Source: Cinnamomum chago (taxonomy: Eukaryota > Streptophyta > Magnoliopsida > Laurales > Lauraceae). From it: 64,000 bases of DNA. The notes under the pieces are model-generated. The model was not told the origin of the DNA, did not search any database, and worked only from the letters and a program-made list of their open reading frames with translations. This document shows positions 44,283 to 58,200 of this stretch, in pieces; the stretch's first letter is position 1, and each line of letters starts with the position of its first letter. The translations under genes were made by a program, and so were the position numbers. The stretch lies in the NCBI GenBank assembly GCA_038049695.1, contig CP142458.1:62529501-62593500 (forward strand), in the 5' to 3' direction.

Positions 44283-47200
44283 TGATCGTGAGCTCCAAGT
44301 GTAGAGCCGCGATGTAGTAATAAACTGGTCAGACCAGGCCGATCCACAGGGAACAATGTAAATTAAGGTTCATTCTCAACTTGTACCTGTCCTAAATTAA
44401 AAAACTAGATCTAGCCTAAAAAACTAGAAAATAACAACCATCATTCTTACTTTCCAAAAATTAAGTTAATTACAATCCTTTGAAAAGAATTCTTCCTAAC
44501 TCTAAAAATCTTAAACGAAAAACTAAAATTGCTACAAAAGAACACACAAGTTAGAAAATCAAGAATAAAAAGTACTAAAAATAAAAATAAGAAACTAAAG
44601 TAGAAACAAAAGAAACCTAAGTTAAAAACTAAATTAATCAAAACATGTTCAACAAAGATTAGTAACAAATCAAATCAATGAAAAAGGAAACAACCTACTT
44701 TTTCACCAAGTTAATCAATTCCCTAAAGTTAAGAATTTTCCAAATAAATAAAGATTTTCAAATCATAACAAATTTAGAAAGCATTAAGTCAATCATACCT
44801 TATGTTAGAATTTCCAAATCCTAAGAAAATTCCTAAGTTAAAAATATTCAATTAACAAAAATTAGAAAGATCTTTTATTTTGGAAATTATCTAAACTACA
44901 AAATTAGAAACTAATCCTAAAGTTAGTAATGCAATGTATGCCATGAGGTGCTAGAAATTTCGTCTGGAAAATTAGTATGCAAGGTTGTTTTTATGCATGG
45001 TTTTTCCTAATCTAATGCAACCTAAAACTGAATTCAATAGATGGAATTTAAATTATAATGATGCATGAATCAAGTAAAAAAAAAAGGAAGTGAAAAATGA
45101 TTTAAAAAAAAGAATATATGAATGCATAAACATGACCTAAATATCTAAAACTGTGCAGAAATTATGTACACAGACAGCCCAACATGCCATGTTTAAGCCA
45201 CTGGTTTACAAACCTCCTGAAATAGTTTTACTCTGAAATTTTGGGACGTGATAGAGCACATATTGAACTTCAATTTCTCCAAATTTCACAGAAAAATATC
45301 ATGATTTGACTAGTCTATCCACTTTGAACTTTTTGCAAAAGAAAAAAATCTTGCAATTTTCTGGGCTTGTTTATGGACTGTTTTTGCCACATGAATGTTT
45401 AACATAAATGTATGAGAATCTGATTTTAGAATTTCACGTGAACGCCACTCCTAATGTTATGCAAAAAATAAAAATAAATAATAATAATAAATAAATGAAT
45501 ACATGAGTCTAATGCACTTTCCAACAATTAATAAATCTAAACAAAATTGTGTGACATAGAATTGTAAAAGGTGCAGGAATTAAAAGTGAAGTGTTGAAAA
45601 TAAGGGTGGTGTGCATAAATCAAAGATGATAAACAAAACTGAAATATGAAAGTGGTGAGTTGTTTCTTTTAATTCTTCTCAATTGAGGGTCCAAGAAAAT
45701 TAGAGGTGCAATCCTAGGGCCCCATTCTTCAATTGGGTTGTCAATCCAAGTTGAGAATGATAAATCCCCACTTTTTAATAAATAAATTTCATACTTGAAT
45801 TTTTAAAATTTTCTTAATCAACAATCTTCAACTTCACATTGTATTACCTTCAAAAATACCATGTATCCGTAGAAAATAATGTATATTGTGAGGATACTAA
45901 GGTGAGTTGTTAGTAATTATTCCAAGCCAATTAAAATTACTTAACCAAAAGTAAGAACTAACCCTATTGCAAAACTAATATCAAGATTCACAAGAAATCA
46001 ATACAAGAATTAAAAAGAAACAACAATTTTATTAATACTAGTATGCAATTGAGTACATAAGATCAAGAATTAAAAACAAAAATACATACTAGGATGATTG
46101 AGAATCCCTCTTTCTAGTTGAGAAAACAAGGGTGGTGGGGTGGCCTTTTAGAAGAACCCCCTTGATGGCTTGAGATGAAAGCGAAAAGAGGGAGAGATTG
46201 AATGAAATTAAGGTAGAGAGAGAGGTGGACGATTTCAACTATGAGAGGAGAGGGATGCTTATGCCTTCAATTTATAGATTTTTGCCCTCTTTCTTTCCTT
46301 CTTTGCTCCAAGTTTGTAGCATGCAATCTTATATGTATGGCAAATCCCTTCCTTGGCCAACAATTCTTCAAAGAAATAGCAAGGTGAGTGAGAGATTTTT
46401 GGTGCTTTTCATGTGCAAAATTGCAATCCCGAGTAGAAATTGTAGCACCAACTTCCAGAGGCCATATCTTTCTCGTTTTAATTCCGATTGACACAATCTT
46501 AAGTTCTAAAGATATCTACTTGAAAAGAGCTTTCCAACAGTGTATGGATTGCACTAATCCGACGGCTGAATCAAGAGTAATGACCAATTTAATCTTGCTG
46601 CCTCTGAAAAATCCAAAAATAATTGTGCACATATGAAATGTTAGTTGTGCAATGGGGTGTGTGGGACCCATGTGGACATCCAAAGGGATTTGGGGATCTT
46701 TCTTTCCTTGTTTCTTGACTCCCCTTCTATCTTTGGTTTGCTTCCAAACTTTGATTGACTAGTCAACTCTTTTAGCACACTTTTCTTTCTTAAATTTCTT
46801 TCTTGATTTTTGAGTTTTCAAACTAAGAATTAGATCTTATCAAATCTGAAGTTTCCTTTCTTGATCTTGAAATCACAAATCTAGCTTTCCATTGTTGACT
46901 TTTCAAACTCTCCAAAAATACCAAGATATGTGGGTTCACCTTGAAAGATATCCTACTCTTGATCTCTCTCAAGTTTCACCAATGTGGGTCTCATTCTAGT
47001 TCACTGGTTTTGGTGTAGTGTCTTGATTTCTCCTACACAAATTAAAATAAATTGATTCAAGAATAATTCTATATAAGGAATTTAAATAGAAGATGCTTGG
47101 GACCATACTTGATGCACCCAAAATAGCCGACTTTCCAAAAATAAATATCCAAAAATGGCAAGTTTCATGAATTTATGCAAAAAGTGTTATTTTTTAGCAA

Positions 47201-47337
47201 ATCATGCATGAATGCAATACAATAGACTCTAAATGCATAAAAATATGATTTGTCACTAAATAAAGCTCTTTAATATCAATAAGCTCTTACAATGGTCTAA
47301 AATGTGTATGAAAATGTGCGCTTTTCGGGACTCATCA
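44283..47337. mobile_element. Nested TG..CA insertion, probable solo LTR (3.05 kb)
   Basis: On the plus strand it begins TGATCGTGAGCTCC and ends GGGACTCATCA, flanked by the 5-bp duplication CCTTG (44278-44282, 47338-47342). It splits the Gypsy integrase frame at a Gly-Lys-Val sequence. It has no internal direct repeats at the ends and no pol ORF, so I read it as a solo LTR of a second Gypsy-type family; a non-autonomous LTR element is the alternative. Confidence 0.75.
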
Positions 47338-48193
47338 CCTTGCCATGAACTCTAATCTTGCTAGGCAATGGAATCAAATCAAGAGGTCCACGAGGAACCA
47401 CAGAGTAAACTACCTGGAAAGGACTGAAGCCGGAACTTCAGTTATTAGCATGATTATGAGCAAACTCTACTTGACAAAGCTTTTGACCCCAAGATTTAAC
47501 ATGTTCACCCGTTAAGCATTGCAACAAATCATCAAGAGAATAATTTACTACCTCTGTTTGCCCATCAGTTTGAGGATGATAGGCACTGCTGAAATCTAGT
47601 TTGGTGTTAACCATCTTCCAAAGACTTCGCAAAAAAGACTAAGGAAACGTGTGTCTCTATCAGAAACAATAGAAGAAGGCAAACCATGGAGGTGATAAAA
47701 TTCTTGAAAGAACAACTAAGCGACATGCACTACGTCAGTGATCTTCTTGCAGGGATAAAGTGCACCATCTTTGAAAACCGATCAACCACCACATAAATAG
47801 GATCATTCCCCCGCTGCGTTTGTGGTAAACCCAATACAAAATCCATATTGACGTTAGTCTAAGGTTGGTAGGAATAGGTAAAGGCATATACAACCCTACA
47901 TTGGTGGCCTTTCCCTTGGACACTTGACAAATTCTACACCACTCCACGAAACGCACCACCTCCTTACGAACAGTAGGCCAGAAGTAAGACTCTCGTACTA
48001 GTTGTAAAGTGCGATCCCGACCCACATGACCTTCACCATGAAGCTCCTTAATAATTTGCAGGCGCAAACTGCAATCGAGATTACATAATTGATTTCCTTT
48101 AAAAAGAAACCCATCATGCAAGAGAAAATCTGTCTGCTCACCTCTCCGCACAACAGACATAATAACAGAGAAGTAGGGGTCTGTGTTTAGCAA
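47338..48193 (-). pseudogene. Gypsy integrase core, broken
   Basis: The zinc-binding HHCC-type region shows in GHVGRDRTLQLVRESYFWP and CRICQ; the core continues in another frame with SAYHPQTDGQTEVVN. Stops and shifts separate the pieces. Confidence 0.8.
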
Positions 48194-48489
48194 ATCCGAA
48201 AAGAGTCAAACCCAGGTACCTCTACTCTCATAGTGGTCAGAAAATTGCTTCGTTGGCTAAGAGCATCTGCAACTCGATTGGAAATTCCCCCCTTGTGCTT
48301 TAAAACGAACGTAAACTGTTGTAAATAGGAGAACTAAGAAGCATGTCGAGCTAAAACTTTATCCTGACTATGGAGATGCTTTAAGGCATCATGGTCAGTA
48401 TAGAGGATGAACTCCCAATGGAAGAGATAGTATCGCCAATGCTGAACTGCCTGGACCACTGCATAAAATTCAACATCATAGGTGTTGTA

Positions 48490-49422
48490 TTACACTCTCG
48501 AACCCGAAAGCTTCTTGCTAAAATAGGCCACTGGTCTACCATGCTGACTTAAGACTGCTCCAATGCCAACCTTTGAAGCATCACAATGTAGCTCAAAAAG
48601 TTGGGAAAAATCAGGTAATACCAAAATAGGTGCAGTAGTTAGGCGCGTTTTGATAAGATGAAACGCCTCTTTTGCTGCATCTGTCCAGTGAAATCTACCC
48701 CCCTTCATACAATCAGTCACAGGTGCCATAATACTACTGAAGTGTGGTATGAAACGCCGATAAAAGGTTGCGAGCCCATGAAAACTTCAAACCTCAGTAA
48801 TGCTACGCGGTTTGGGCAAGTGTTTTATGGCCTCAATTTTGGACTCATATACTTGCAACCCATCACCTGAAATCACGTAGCCAAGAAATAATACCTTGGA
48901 CATCAGGAAAACACACTTCTTCAATGCTACATAAAACTTGTCCCTGCAAAGTATACTTAACACCTCGCGAATATGCTGTATATGCAACTCAATACTGGCA
49001 CTGTATATGAGAATATCATCAAAGTATACTAGTACAAACTTACCAATAAAAGGGCGCAAAGCCTGATTCATTGCACGCATAAATGTACTTGGTGCATTAG
49101 ACAGGCTGAATGGCATGACCAGCCACTCATAAAGGCATTCTCACGTCTTAAACACTGTCTTCCACTCGCCCCCCAGCCGGACCCGAATCTGGTGGTAACC
49201 ACTCTTCAAGTCCAGCTTTGTGAAAATTGTAGCACCACTAAGCTGATCCAACAAGTCATCCAAATGGGGAATAGGAAATCTGTAACGGATTGTGATCTTA
49301 TTAATTGCTCGACTATCCACACACCTACGCCAAGATCCATCTTTCTTGGGCGTCAATAGAGTAGGCACTGCACACGAACTAAGGCTCTCCCTTATATGCC
49401 CTTTAAGAAGCAACTCCTCCAC
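48490..49422 (-). pseudogene. Gypsy reverse transcriptase and RNase H, broken
   Basis: RT pieces include [31 protein letters not shown] and YFDDIL (the catalytic YxDD), then RNase H with [18 protein letters not shown]. An in-frame stop lies at the 49117-49140 junction and others follow, so no full product is possible. Confidence 0.85.
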
Positions 49423-50363
49423 CTATCGTCGTAACTCTTCATGCTCACTGGGACTCATCCTGTAGTGATGCCTATTTGGAAGCACCTCTCCTGGTTCCAA
49501 ATCAATTTGGTGCTGGATGTCACGTAAAGGTGGTAATCCATCTGGTAAGTCAACTGGGAACACATCACAAAACTCCTCAACTAGGTATGCTGCTGGTTCA
49601 AGAACTACATTCTCTTCTCCATCATCTTTTTCAATCAGCACATATACAATACCGGTATCTCGCATCTCTTCTTCAAATCTTGCCAACGATAAGAGATTGG
49701 TACTGCCCCTCGTAGGTTTGGACGTGTGTGGATCCTTACTGGGTAGTAACACAATCTTGGTGTTGTTGAAAGAGAAACTGTAACTGTTGGTGAACCCCTA
49801 CGATCATACTGCCACAGCCTTCCCAAAAATAAATGGCAAGCATCCATTGCAACCACATCACACAACACTTGATCCTCATATCTAGAACCAATAGAAAATG
49901 AAATCAAAGCTCGCTGTGAAATTGTTACCTCTCAACCTTTTTTCAACCACACAAGCTTATATGGTTTGGGATGCGCCTCGGTCTTCACCCCTAATTTTTG
50001 AACTGCCTCTGCCGACACAATATTTTCACAACTGCCAGCATCTATGATGAAGCGACAAACTTTTCCCGAAATAGTGCACGTGGACTGAAAAATATTATTT
50101 CGAAGCCATTCATCTTCATTGGTTCGGGGTGTTAAACACATTCGTTGCACAACCAATAGAGGACTTGTGTCACCCTCTAAAATCTCCTCATATGGAGTGT
50201 CATAAAAAACTGGCTCTCCACCCATGTAAGCATCATCATCCTCTTCACCATTATTAGTGTCTGCGAATAATGTTTTCTTGCTTGCCTTCTTGCATTCAGA
50301 TTGTTTGTGGCCAGTCTCACCGCACCCAAAGCACTTAATTCCACTATTAGTGGTTCTGTTCAC
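49423..50363 (-). pseudogene. Gypsy zinc knuckle and protease region, broken
   Basis: CFGCGETGHKQSEC (CCHC) is followed by a protease with FIIDAGSCENIVS, where DAG replaces the usual DSG. The frame shifts near 49932 and again near 49640. Confidence 0.8.
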
Positions 50364-51236
50364 CTATGTTGGGTTGGGGGAAGCCCGCTGTCTAGGATTA
50401 CTACTGCTGGAAGAACGATTGACTCCTCCTGAACTGCTGCCATCGGGATTGCTTGCTACACCACTATTAGATCTTCGCGTTAACTGCTTCTCCACCTGTA
50501 ATGCTCTCCGGTGAGCCGCTGAATCTGAAATTGGATCAAGCAGATTCACAGTATCCCGAATTTGCACACGTAACCCACCAATGTACCATGCCACTAATTG
50601 GTCCTCCAACTCCTGAATCTCATTCTGTGCAAGGAGTTGATAGAATTTTGTCGTATAATCCTCCACAGATCGTGTTCCTTGCCTCAAGTTCTGCAAACGT
50701 TGATATAGAGTACATTGATAATTATAAGGCAGAAACGTTGAGCGTAGATGTTTTTTCATCTTCTCCCAAGTATCAATTTTTTATTTCCCTAATCTGGTCT
50801 TGGAAAGCTAAATTGCTACCACCATGCCGCTGCCCTTCCTCGAAGCCTTGTTGCCACCAGTGGAACCTTCATGTTGTCAGGAACTACTTTAAAATCCAGA
50901 ACCTCCTCAGTGGTATAGATCCAATCAAGAAATTTCTCGGGTTGAAGGCTACCATGAAACTCAAGAACTTCGTGCGCATTCTTGCCTCCCACCTTCTCCT
51001 ATCTTCAATAGGAGGAGCAGGTTCTCTGCGTCGTCGCCTAGGCGCCTCCTATGAACCATCGCTCTCCTCAAAATCATCACCCGCATCATGGACAACATGA
51101 TTTGGATGATTCTGATTGGCCATAAACGTCCGAAATTGCTGTGTTAACATCTCCATCTGCTGCTCCAACCGCGTCATGCGATCACGTGCATAGACCTCTT
51201 CTATTGGGATCTCGTTGGCTGGGCGTCTCCTCGGAG
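50364..51236 (-). pseudogene. Gypsy gag, broken
   Basis: The N-terminus MPPRRRPANEIPIEE, with a coiled-coil-like RLEQQMEMLTQQF, and the retrotransposon gag core YQRLQNLRQGTRSVEDYTTKF are in separate frames, joined by about 290 bp of shifted sequence. Confidence 0.8.
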
Positions 51237-51258
51237 GCATCTCCTCAAGAACGAACCT

Positions 51259-51271
51259 GGCTCTGATACCA
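51259..51271 (-). other. Gypsy primer-binding site
   Basis: Minus-strand TGGTATCAGAGCC, initiator Met tRNA type, two bases from the inner edge of the 5' LTR. Confidence 0.85.
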
Positions 51272-51273
51272 AC

Positions 51274-51910
51274 TAATGGAGCGAAAGCGTCTACGAGAAA
51301 GATCCACACGAAAGATTGGAAGACAACCTTCTATTAACCTGTTGATTCGACTAAGAATACCAAGTAATATGCATCAAATTCGTTGATTCAATTGAATACC
51401 GAAAATTGGAAGAAACAAAGGGGGAAATTGCTCTACAATTTTATTCCAGATTTGTTTTGAAGGCCATCAGGCTTACAAAGGGTATAAATATAATCCTAAA
51501 ACGAAAAAGTAACAAAATAACACGAAAATGCTTAAGATATCCAATTTTTCCAAAAAGGGAAAGAATTGAGATAATGACACTATTGGAAAGTATAAATCAT
51601 AACTAATCCGACGCAAAAAAACGACAACTTATTCTAACCTTCATACTAAAAGTTATTATCAAAATAATTATTACCAAAAATAGAAAAAATGTTTTTTTTT
51701 TTTTTTTGCCTAAACAATGGAATTTGCCCGAAAAAAGTCGTACGTCAGTGGCATTGAGCTGTGTTCATTGGCCCGTTTCCACTCAAAATAACATGTAATT
51801 TCATCAAAAACAGACACCTTGAAAAGCTTCCCCAAAACTGATAATTTGCTTTATTTGACCCTACGTCGGTCCCACTTTTCCATGAAAGCTATACCTTTCT
51901 GCACTACATC
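51274..51910 (-). repeat. Gypsy 5' LTR
   Basis: Partner of 43261-43901; the outer terminus has changed from TACATCA to TACATC next to GTTTT. Confidence 0.88.
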
Positions 51911-51915
51911 GTTTT

Positions 51916-53406
51916 CCAACCATGATTCAAGGACGTTGTGGCAGCATCATACATGCATGCATGAAAACGACTCTCCATCTTTGGTGCTGGAGGGCCTACT
52001 CTTTTTTTTTTTTTTTTCCAGCTACTATTGATTACTTCTCCTTTTCTACTGTGAATGATTGCCTCCTCTCATATAGTCATATCCTCATTCTAATGTTCTC
52101 CTGTCCATCCAAGCATGAGCATTTTGGCCACCTGTACTCTTAGCATATTCAGGTTTTTGTTTATTTTTATTTTTCTTCCGACAGTTAGAAACATGGGTCT
52201 TAATCTTCTCGGAATTGGTGGAGTGGCAATGGCATAAGGCGTGGGTTTTCTCCTCACGTTTTATGTTCGAAACTGCAACAGATCTACCATGCATATTTGT
52301 GTGAGTTTAGCGGGCGCCACTCAAGAGATTATTCTAGTTGGATCAAAGATCTCTGGAAAACGGCGCCCCTCTTAGGAAAAAAAAAAAAACTGTGCCAGGA
52401 TTTGGTTTTACCAGAATCAGGTCCAGCTTGAGCCCTTGCTTATGACCAAAGTAACATATAATTATCTGAAAAGCCGGCTGTATAACATATTAGCATACAT
52501 CAGGTCTTAGATCCTCGACGTAGGCCTTAATCCATTTGGTCTAACCCAACTCATTTGCAGTCATAGCATCATCAGTGGATCACTCGTTCTCAATTTAGTT
52601 ATTTATACATTTTTATTGTTGTTGTTTTTGTTTACCATCATTTTCATCAGTAACACTGTAACAGTAAATTAAATTAATGAGCAGACTGACACAAGAAAAA
52701 GAAGAAGAAGAAAAGCGTAAGAGTGGGTATGAGAGTGACATGGTTGGACAAAATCTACAAAGTAATCACAAAGGAGCACATAAAGCTACGTCTCTTTCCA
52801 ATCCCAGCTAGCCATTGGCTGACTAGTGAAACGCGGTGAAATGCAACATTCATGGACGAGGACAAAGTCTTGATTAAATATTTTATAAAACAATCATCTC
52901 CCAGAAGAAAAACGCCTTATCCCATCAATCCAAGGCAAGTAATGCAGCCAAAGTTTTAAATATTGGCTGATATACAGGCCTATGAACCAGGAAATCCAAT
53001 GTGAACTATGAACCATGAGGTCCAATGTGAACTACTAATTTATTTTTTCAGCTCAAAATAAAATCATACTGCTGCAGCAAAAAAAAGAAAAAAATACAAA
53101 ACAAAACAAAATGGTTGATGCATCATAGGAAAACTTTCGCCTGCACTGCACACACGCATGCGCACTGCACATATGGACCGACACAAAGGCAGGACTCGCC
53201 TCTGAATTTCACACGCTATGGGTCCAAATGCGCTGTGCACATTCCCGCTGCACACAGATGAACAATTTCCTACATCATACAGGTTTCTCTCCCTTGCCTA
53301 CACCGTTCCAGTGGGGATGCTTACCCTATGGTTGTCACCCCCCACACAATTTAGCATGTGTTGCTTCTAACAAGTTCTAGCATCTCATATACTAAAGGAT
53401 ATTTTA

Positions 53407-53466
<60 letters not shown>

Positions 53467-53744
53467 GAGAGAGAGAGAGATACATTGCTCTTCTGCATAC
53501 TTTTTCAATCCTCTGCTTTCTTTTTCAATCCTCTGCTTTCTTTCCATTTCTTTTCATGCAAGTGATACAAAAAAATCACATGTAACAAAAACAAAAGAAA
53601 AAGAAAAAAGAAAAAGCTCAGGCCTCAAAGCCTTAGGGGGAAAAATAAAAATGACAGCGACAAATATGTCCAAGAAATATACATTGAGGGAGCAGCACGG
53701 GCAAATTGTTATCTGGCAATGATGACCAAAAGCAGTAAAAGTTG
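51916..53744. other. Intergenic and 3' flank of the QWRF gene
   Basis: No gene supported. It holds a (TC)n run at 53412-53464 followed directly by a (GA)n run to 53480, which could form a hairpin. Confidence 0.5.
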
Positions 53745-55154
53745 TTAGCTGTAAAGAGCTGGTGATGGTTGTCGCATGAGTTTCTGAATTGACAATATTG
53801 ACTGCTCTCGCTTGTACATAGCTTGTTGCAGTTGCATCAAATGTGTTCTGAGGCTGGACTCCTGTACCTGTTTTTCTTAGCTCAGGTTAGCTTAGGATCC
53901 AAGATACATATACATGTGTCCGTTTGTGCTTGCATCTACATTACATGTGCAGATCCATGTAATGCAATATCCTTTGCAATTACATCATGACATACATCAT
54001 TATTAATAATATATATACATCTATATTACGTGTGTGTGTGGCTGGGTGGGTAGAGAGATGAATTCACTGAATGAATAAAATATTACAAGATGAAAAAGGA
54101 ACTGTACTTTCACATTCAATTTCTTACTGACTGTGCTTTTAGATAAATATAACAAAAATGTACGATGCGCTTAAAATAGATTATGATTATACCAAAAATT
54201 AAAACATTGCCACCATTTCTAGCTGGAACATTTCCAAAATAGTCTTAAATTTTAGATGGCATTAGGCTTGGAAAGCTACGCCGATGTTGAAGATTTGATT
54301 CATCCTCAATTTTGGCCTAAAGGGCAAGTCAGGAATGTTCTAAAATGTTTCTAAAGTTCTTTGAAAAGTATCAAAAGTGTCCATTCCACACCAAATGAAG
54401 TCGCAGATTAGTCAAACCATGTTGAGTGAAGAGGAGAATAACTTAAAACACTGCTACCCTCCAAATGAATGAATTTACATTTTCTTGACCTCCTCTGTTA
54501 AACAAAATTATAGGCTGATGAGACCCATCTTCCTCCAACTGGAAATCCTCTTCTTAACTATCAACAATGGCCCATATTGTGGCCCTTCACATGAACATAC
54601 GTGAGAGAGAGAGAGAGTACAAGATTGGCCTCGTTGATATTTCTGCACTTCAATCCCTCATAATACCTTATCATCCAGTCATACATCTCAAGATAATGGA
54701 CCCACAAGTATCACCATAATTTTTTCCACCTAAGCCACAACTCTGACCATCATAGTAGTGCGAACACTATTCCCAAAGTTGAAAATCCAACAAATGTGGT
54801 TTCCATTTTTCATGAAAACCATCCATGATTCTTTTAAATCCAACGAATCAACCTCACCATAGATGGGCCACTATTGGCATGCTCAAAGCTTCTGTGCGGA
54901 TTCTTTACTTGTGCTCATACCCCCAAGCCTATGTAATTAAAAACAAAATTGCAAAACCCTTTATAATTTGTGATTTTTTGGTTTCAGGAAAGGGGAACCC
55001 CAAAACTACCCAAACAAACCCTCCAATTCCTATTATCTAACCAGGGAACCCCCTACACTACCCAAACAAACCCTCCAATTCCTATCTATGAATTGGGGCC
55101 CACCCATGCCTTTATCAACTATCAAGAAAGTTCGAATTAGTATGGTTCAGTTAT

Positions 55155-55200
<46 letters not shown>

Positions 55201-58200
55201 AGATTGGCCTTATTAAAAATTTTGTACTTCAATCCCTTACATTACCCCATCATCCAATTGTACGTTCTCAAGATAATGGACCCCACAAGTTCATCTTCAC
55301 TATCCTCATCAGAGCCTTGTCCCAACTCCCAACTATGTTGGGTTGAGCTACGTGAGTTCCATTTCGCCGTTATAGTCTATCATAGACTGAATCCTAGGAT
55401 AGATTTCACTTCTTACTTTTATCTGTGTCCTCTTCGGCCTACCTTTTTTCCCATGAGAAGCCACCAACATACATAGAGAAACTAATCCTCACCAGTATTG
55501 TTGGCTTGCATTCGAAATGTCCAAAGTATCTCAAACGAATCTCTTTTAATTTATCATCTACATATGCTACCCCTAAACGCTCCTAAATTCACTCATTTCT
55601 GATTCTATCTTGCCCAATTCTCCCACACATCCATCTCAACATTATAATCTCTATGACCCTAATTTTCATATTTGTTGTTTCCTGAGTGGCCAACATTTTG
55701 CTTCATAGGCCATAATGGACCCCACAATTATCACCATAATTTTTCCACCTAGGCCATCCATCATAATCATGTGCACACTTCTCTCAAAGTTGAAATTCAA
55801 TGAATATTGGTTCTTGTTTTCATGAAAACCATCCAACAATTCTTTTAAATCCAACCGATCAATCTCGCCCTCGATGGGCCACTATCAATGCTGCTCAAGC
55901 TTCTACACTAATTCTTTAATTTTTTTTTTCTATCATAACCTACACCTATTTAATTAAAAATTTGCAAATCCCTTTATAAATTTTTTTTTCGGTTTTGGAA
56001 AAGGGGAACCGCAAAACCACCGAAGTGAACCCTCCATTTCCCATCAATTGACCTTGAGGGGTGCATACCACCCTTTTCTATCAACTCCAATAAGAATTGG
56101 GGTCCACCCATGCCTTTTTCAACTGCCAAGAAAGTCGAATCCATATGGTCCGGTTTTGATGGTTATTAAAAAAATATGATATACTTGCAGTAAAAAATAA
56201 TAATAATGCACTATTTTGATCATTTTCTTCCTAGAAATATGATTTTTTTTTTAATAATTATGATTTTTCATCATCATCAAAGCCTTGTGCCACCTATGTT
56301 GGGTTCTGCTACATGATTTTTGTTTCTCCATTTCCATCCATCCTACAAATCCTCAGATATGTTGCACTTGCTACATGATTTTTGTTTCTCCATTTCCATC
56401 CATCCTACAAATCCTGAGATATGTTGCACTTCTTCACATCTATCCTTACTATCTTCCGCCCATGTCCTCTTTAGCTCATTCTTCTCCTTACTAGGCCATC
56501 AACTTGCATAAGAAGAACTTTTCCTCAATGGCACTATTGTTTGCCCGCATTGGAGATGTCCAAAACCATCTCTTAGTTTGTCACTTATTGAAGCTACCCA
56601 TAAATGCTCCCGAAAGCACTCATTTCTAATTGTATCATTCTTATTTTTACCACAAATCCATCTCAACATTCTCATCTTTGCTACACTCATTTTGTGTATG
56701 TGCTCCTTGTTGATTGGCCAACATTTTACTCCATAGGTCAGAGCTAGTCTAATTACTATACTATAATAGTTTTCCTTCAATCTTGTGAGCATGCACTGAT
56801 CACAAAGCACTCCAAAAGTAAGTCTCCATTTCAGCCATCCGCTCTTGTCTTATGTTAGACATTTTCCTCAATCTCTCCATCCTTAGTAATCATCAAGCCA
56901 ATGTATCAAAATGAATCTCTTTGTAGTACATTCTCACAGTAGTTTCAAGGTCAATGCTCATTTGGTTTGGATGTCATTGGGTTTTTTCCTCTATCACCTT
57001 TCTTCCTTTCAAGGCATGGAAGCTTTCCATGGGTCTGATAAGAGGAAGAGTTTTATGAGGATACCCTTTCTTGCCATTCTTTAGGACTTCTGGAATGCAA
57101 AGAACTTGTGTTTTGAGGGCCTTTCTTACTCTATGAAGTCCTGGTTGTTGGCTGAAATTCCTTGTTGTTTCTTGGTTTCTCCTCAGCTATTCGGCATTTT
57201 TTTTGTTGGGCTCATCTTGATGAGTTGGAAAGAAGCATCTTTTTCCTCCTTTCACCACCCAAGAGCAGTGTGTCTTGAAGCCCTCCCCCTCTAGGCCGTA
57301 TCAAGCTTAACTTTGACAGAAGTGTCATTGGCAACCCAAGTCTAGTGGGTATCGGTGGCATTCTTCCTAGTAATAATGCCTTGCACATTATTTTCTACTC
57401 AGGCCGACTGGAGTTTGTTCGATAAACAAACAGAACTACTTGCTTTGAGGACATCCCTCTGCAATGCTGTTTGCCTCAACTTACAAGGTGTGACGGTGGA
57501 AGGTGGATCCTTATGTGCTATCGGATGAGTGTCGGGTTGCTCTGTCCCCTTGGTGCAAGACCTAGTTGGAAAACTGAATGCTTCCTTCAACCATGTCAAA
57601 TGAGAGGCAAATGTGGAGGCAGATGGCTTAGCTAATGAGGAAGTCGCAAGACAGAGTTAAGTATTGCTTTTTGCTTTTCCTACTTAAGTTAGTTGTCTTA
57701 GCTTGTATTTGTGGCTAGCCCATGGCTTTCTTTTTTACCCATATCTCTCTCTTGCACCATTAAGCTTTTTTTAATGAAAGTTATAATTCAAAAATAAAAA
57801 ATAAAAAAAATCTCATAGTAGTTTCAGCTCTTTGCACACCCCCACTGAAATATGATTCTACCAAATTTTATACATAGTGAAGGATTGGATACTTTTTTAA
57901 GAAAATAAAGTCTTTTTTTTTTTCCTGTACTGGGAGACAAAGGGATTCAAAATATAAGCAAAAGAGCAATGGACAACAAGGTGATCAAACAATCATTGTT
58001 TGACCAACATGAAACTAATGTCTAGTAGAGGGATGTTCTTTCTTTTCTGTTTTCCTTTTTGCTAAAGCTGGTAAAATAACATAGAACTTTTTTTTTTCTG
58101 GAATGATGTAACATGTCTTGAGCCTGCAGCCTTGTGGTTGCAACAACAGGCACTAAGCACCTTCCGACCTTGAGGCAGAGTGAAGTTCTTGCTTCTGAAA

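Larger units (their letters stand above)
43261..51911 (-). mobile_element. Decayed Ty3/Gypsy LTR retrotransposon with a nested insertion
   Basis: LTRs at 43261-43901 and 51274-51910 begin TGATGTAGCGG (TAATGGAGCG in the right copy) and end CTACATC. The flanking repeat is GTTTT (43256-43260, 51911-51915). On the minus strand a TGGTATCAGAGCC primer site (51259-51271) follows the 5' LTR and AAGGAGAA precedes the 3' LTR. Domains run gag, protease, RT, RNase H, integrase, the Ty3 order. Numerous stops and shifts, and LTRs differing by many substitutions, show it is old. Without the nested insertion it would be about 5.6 kb. Confidence 0.9.
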
